DNA of 64,000 bases, taken from Atrichornis clamosus. Lineage: Eukaryota; Chordata; Aves; Passeriformes; Menuridae. Positions 61,301-64,000 of this stretch are shown piece by piece; positions within the stretch are counted from its first letter, which is position 1; each line of letters opens with the position of its first letter. The stretch is taken from NCBI GenBank assembly GCA_013400975.1, contig WBMZ01006402.1, forward strand, positions 62,001-126,000, written 5' to 3'. Made by a program: the position numbers and the translations under genes. A model generated the notes under the pieces. It had not been told where the DNA came from, did no database searches, and worked only from the letters and a program-made list of their open reading frames with translations.

Positions 61301-64000
61301 CAACACATTTTTATAGTTGTCTAAAAGACACTGTACAATCTCTGATTCTATATGCAGACTGCTGAAGTAGTCAGCATGATTGAGCCTTAGAAAATGTGAC
61401 TTGAAATACACATCTCAATTCATTTTAGAAGTTATTACTTTTAAAGAGTTAAAGTTTCTTCATAAAATAAGATTTTAATTTTCTCTCAGAAGATTCTAAA
61501 CTTGTTTTCTTTAATTTTGCATCTCTCTCATATAAATCATATTAACTGCCCTCAAAAAAACCTCCAAACCTATTACTTAAAAATTCTGATTCCCACATAT
61601 GTCTAGATTAATATTTCTTGACCTCCCAAAACAAAATTTTGAATGTGCGCTTGCTAAATGTTTCCCTTAAATGCAGCTACTTTGGAATAAAAAGTACTTC
61701 CAGAATAATGTAGAGTAGGATTTTTCAGTTCACTATTTTTCCTCTTTTCTAAATGTCAGACTCTCATAATGGCCTACCAACAAAAGGCACCAGCAACAAT
61801 CTTTCCTTGTGGCTGAAGATCCAGTGGGCAATATTGGCCATAATGAGACACATACAGGACACACGTGGACCCAACTCCCTGGCAGAGTTCTCACCAAAAC
61901 CTTATCGTAGTTCAATACTTTGTGGTGGTAAGGCACAAAATGCTCACAGATGCCAAACAACATGAAGTGATGAAGTAGTTACAGGAATTTTCAAGACAGT
62001 AGAAAATTTAGAGAAAATCCTCTTATTTTATATAATTTTGGTCAAAATAAGGTGACTCAGCTGAATAATCATTCTTGTAAAATTGGAGTGGGTCCCCTTT
62101 CCCAGGCAGCAATACTCCCCTTAGTTTTGCTTCCAAGGCAATGATGCCAATGTTTTTTTATTAATTGCATAGTCCGTAGCTGTTTCTCAATTAAGAATAT
62201 GTGTTCCAATGAGTAAATACTCTCTCTGTTAGAAATACACACATTTTTGCTAGTTAAAATGTGATTTGCTTCAATTTCCAGCAATTAGATCCTTTACAAA
62301 AAAGAAGAGTCTGTTTCCAGACCTTGTACTACTAGATCTTGGCAGACTCTGACCAAAATAATTCATTGTATTTGCCTTTTGGTAAATTACAAAGTGATTT
62401 TCAGAGTTCCTACGCATTCTACAGGAGTTTTTCTCCTTGAGCAATTACATCTTTTCCCCAAATTGTCTCCAACTCATCATCAGTTTCTTTGAATTGTTGA
62501 TGGCAGAATGTGACACTGCAGAGAATTCCCAATTATATTTGCTATGACATTCTCTGTTTATATTCTAAGTTTCTTTGCTCATATCTCCAACAATGGTTAA
62601 CATCTTAGAGGGTGTCATTGTCAGTGTTTGTTACACTGCTATCTGACTAGAAAATTTCCACTACATTTTAAACTCATCATTTCTCAGGCAGTCTCCCATT
62701 CTGCTATCAGAGCACTAATATTTGTACCTTCATGTTCCATCCTATCCTGATTGTATAAACATTCAAATAATTACATTTCCTTTCCCTTATCAATTCATGC
62801 AGAAACCTCTATATCACTGGCCTCTTCACAATCCTTGGTTTTTTTCCCATCCTATGTCACTTGCAATGGTAATCAGTGAGGATCTTCTGTGCTCCTTTAG
62901 GTCATCACTAAATATCTAATCTAGTGTGGCACAGAAAGGAAACAGAGGCAGCATCTGGATTTTAACTTATACCAAAAAAATTTTAAAATGTCACAGAAGA
63001 TGTCATGTAAATACAAGTACACACACTTGCTGAATATTTATTATTGCATGTTGGTAGAACATTAGCACTGATGTAAGAAATGTGAAAGTGAAGGTCTGGA
63101 GTTCTAATTTAGTAGCCTTTATTAATAACTCACACGCTTTTCTTTCCTGGTCCTCTTTGCACAGGAAGACATTTTACATGCACACTAAATTAATTAGACA
63201 TGTAAAAGACATTTCACACTGGCCAACTCAACTACTTTGGGCAGTATTCCACTAGATTTCCAGACAAGTAACAGCTGTAACATCTGGAAATCTCAGACAA
63301 ACGGCCACCAACCATGCAAAAATCGACTCCATATCACACAAGCCTCTGCTGCATCCCAGGAGTTCAGAGGCACGGACATCACAGGAAGCACTTGAGTCTC
63401 CTGGCATGCGTGCACAGGACACACTGGAGGAGCTGCACCAGCAGGGATCATGTCCACATGCTCACGTAGAGATGTTGGATTTGCTAGTCCAAGGAGGACT
63501 GGAAGTTGTGATATGGTGACCATTTCATTGACGAGCTTTATGTCATCATTCAGATTTGTAGCTTCCTATCCTCTAGGATTGGAAGCAACACGCTAGCAAC
63601 ACTCATCACAGTAGCAAGAGGAGCAATGATCTTTTGGTTTGGTGCCAAAGATCAAGTCTAAGGGACTCAAAATCCAAACCTGAATCAGTTCTTGTTGTTT
63701 CTTGCATTTGTCTAGAGGTCTTTATCCTTTAAGACATCAGGAAGCAAGTGAGTACAATTTGTATCCTGCTGCCTTAACCATTGAAAAGGTAAGTCTAAGT
63801 GATAATACAAAATCTCAGTATTTTCTTAGGTGTTTTCAGAATCCTGGCTGAGGTTTTCGAATCCTGATGTCCCAGAGCTGGGACCCTAAAATTCCCGTGC
63901 TCACTGCCTCATCTACGTGCTGAACACCCAAAATGTTGTTGCATGATAGTGCCTTTGTCAGTCAATAAGTGAATAGTAAGAGTCTCCACACTACAGAGCT
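58346..64000. other. Non-coding stretch to the window end, nothing recognised
   Basis: AT-rich single-copy DNA. A poly-T run lies near 61078-61088. Short frames on both strands (for example 59925-60254 on plus, 109 codons) have no recognised product, splice context or codon bias. Confidence 0.55.

Overview
This is vertebrate nuclear DNA and almost certainly from a bird. The evidence is repeat content: four CR1 LINE copies or tails ending in the avian 3' consensus or carrying the C-terminal CR1 ORF2 region, one much older CR1 copy of the type also seen in turtles and crocodilians, and two solo LTRs of avian endogenous retrovirus families common in neoavian genomes. Weakly preserved MIR SINEs are also present. 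There are no bacterial-style operons. Open frames are short and scattered, as expected of introns and intergenic DNA. No gene can be named from the sequence alone, so gene symbols are left empty.

Layout. 1-2.8 kb: two plus-strand segments flanked by splice-like sites and an 87-codon open stretch (2464-2733) with a coding-like third-position bias and a cysteine-rich end. 9.34-9.88 kb: a CpG island with a 10-bp minisatellite and a good splice-donor match near its 3' side, the best promoter candidate here. 15.5-19.7 kb: several minus-strand segments with splice-like borders. The most convincing is a terminal coding exon at 15501-15605 behind a very strong acceptor. Its likely upstream partner at 16042-16119 keeps several CpGs. 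This is probably the 3' end of a small, unidentified minus-strand gene, but the exon chain is not uniquely resolved. 20.9-23.6 kb: a CR1 3' tail and a degraded 1.4-kb CR1. 30.0-30.2, 36.2-36.5, 57.8-58.3 and 13.8-14.0 kb: low-repeat stretches that read like conserved non-coding elements (inference only). 33.0-33.4 and 37.7-38.5 kb: CR1 copies in opposite orientation, the second missing its 3' terminus. 46.3-49.9 kb: two unrelated solo LTRs in opposite orientation, with a strongly purine-biased tract between them.

The rest (roughly 85 percent) holds no gene or repeat I can support. No tRNA, rRNA, CRISPR array, phage or plasmid feature was seen, and I found no new biological system. The items most worth checking are the minus-strand exon chain at 15.5-19.7 kb, the open stretch at 2.46-2.73 kb and the CpG island.
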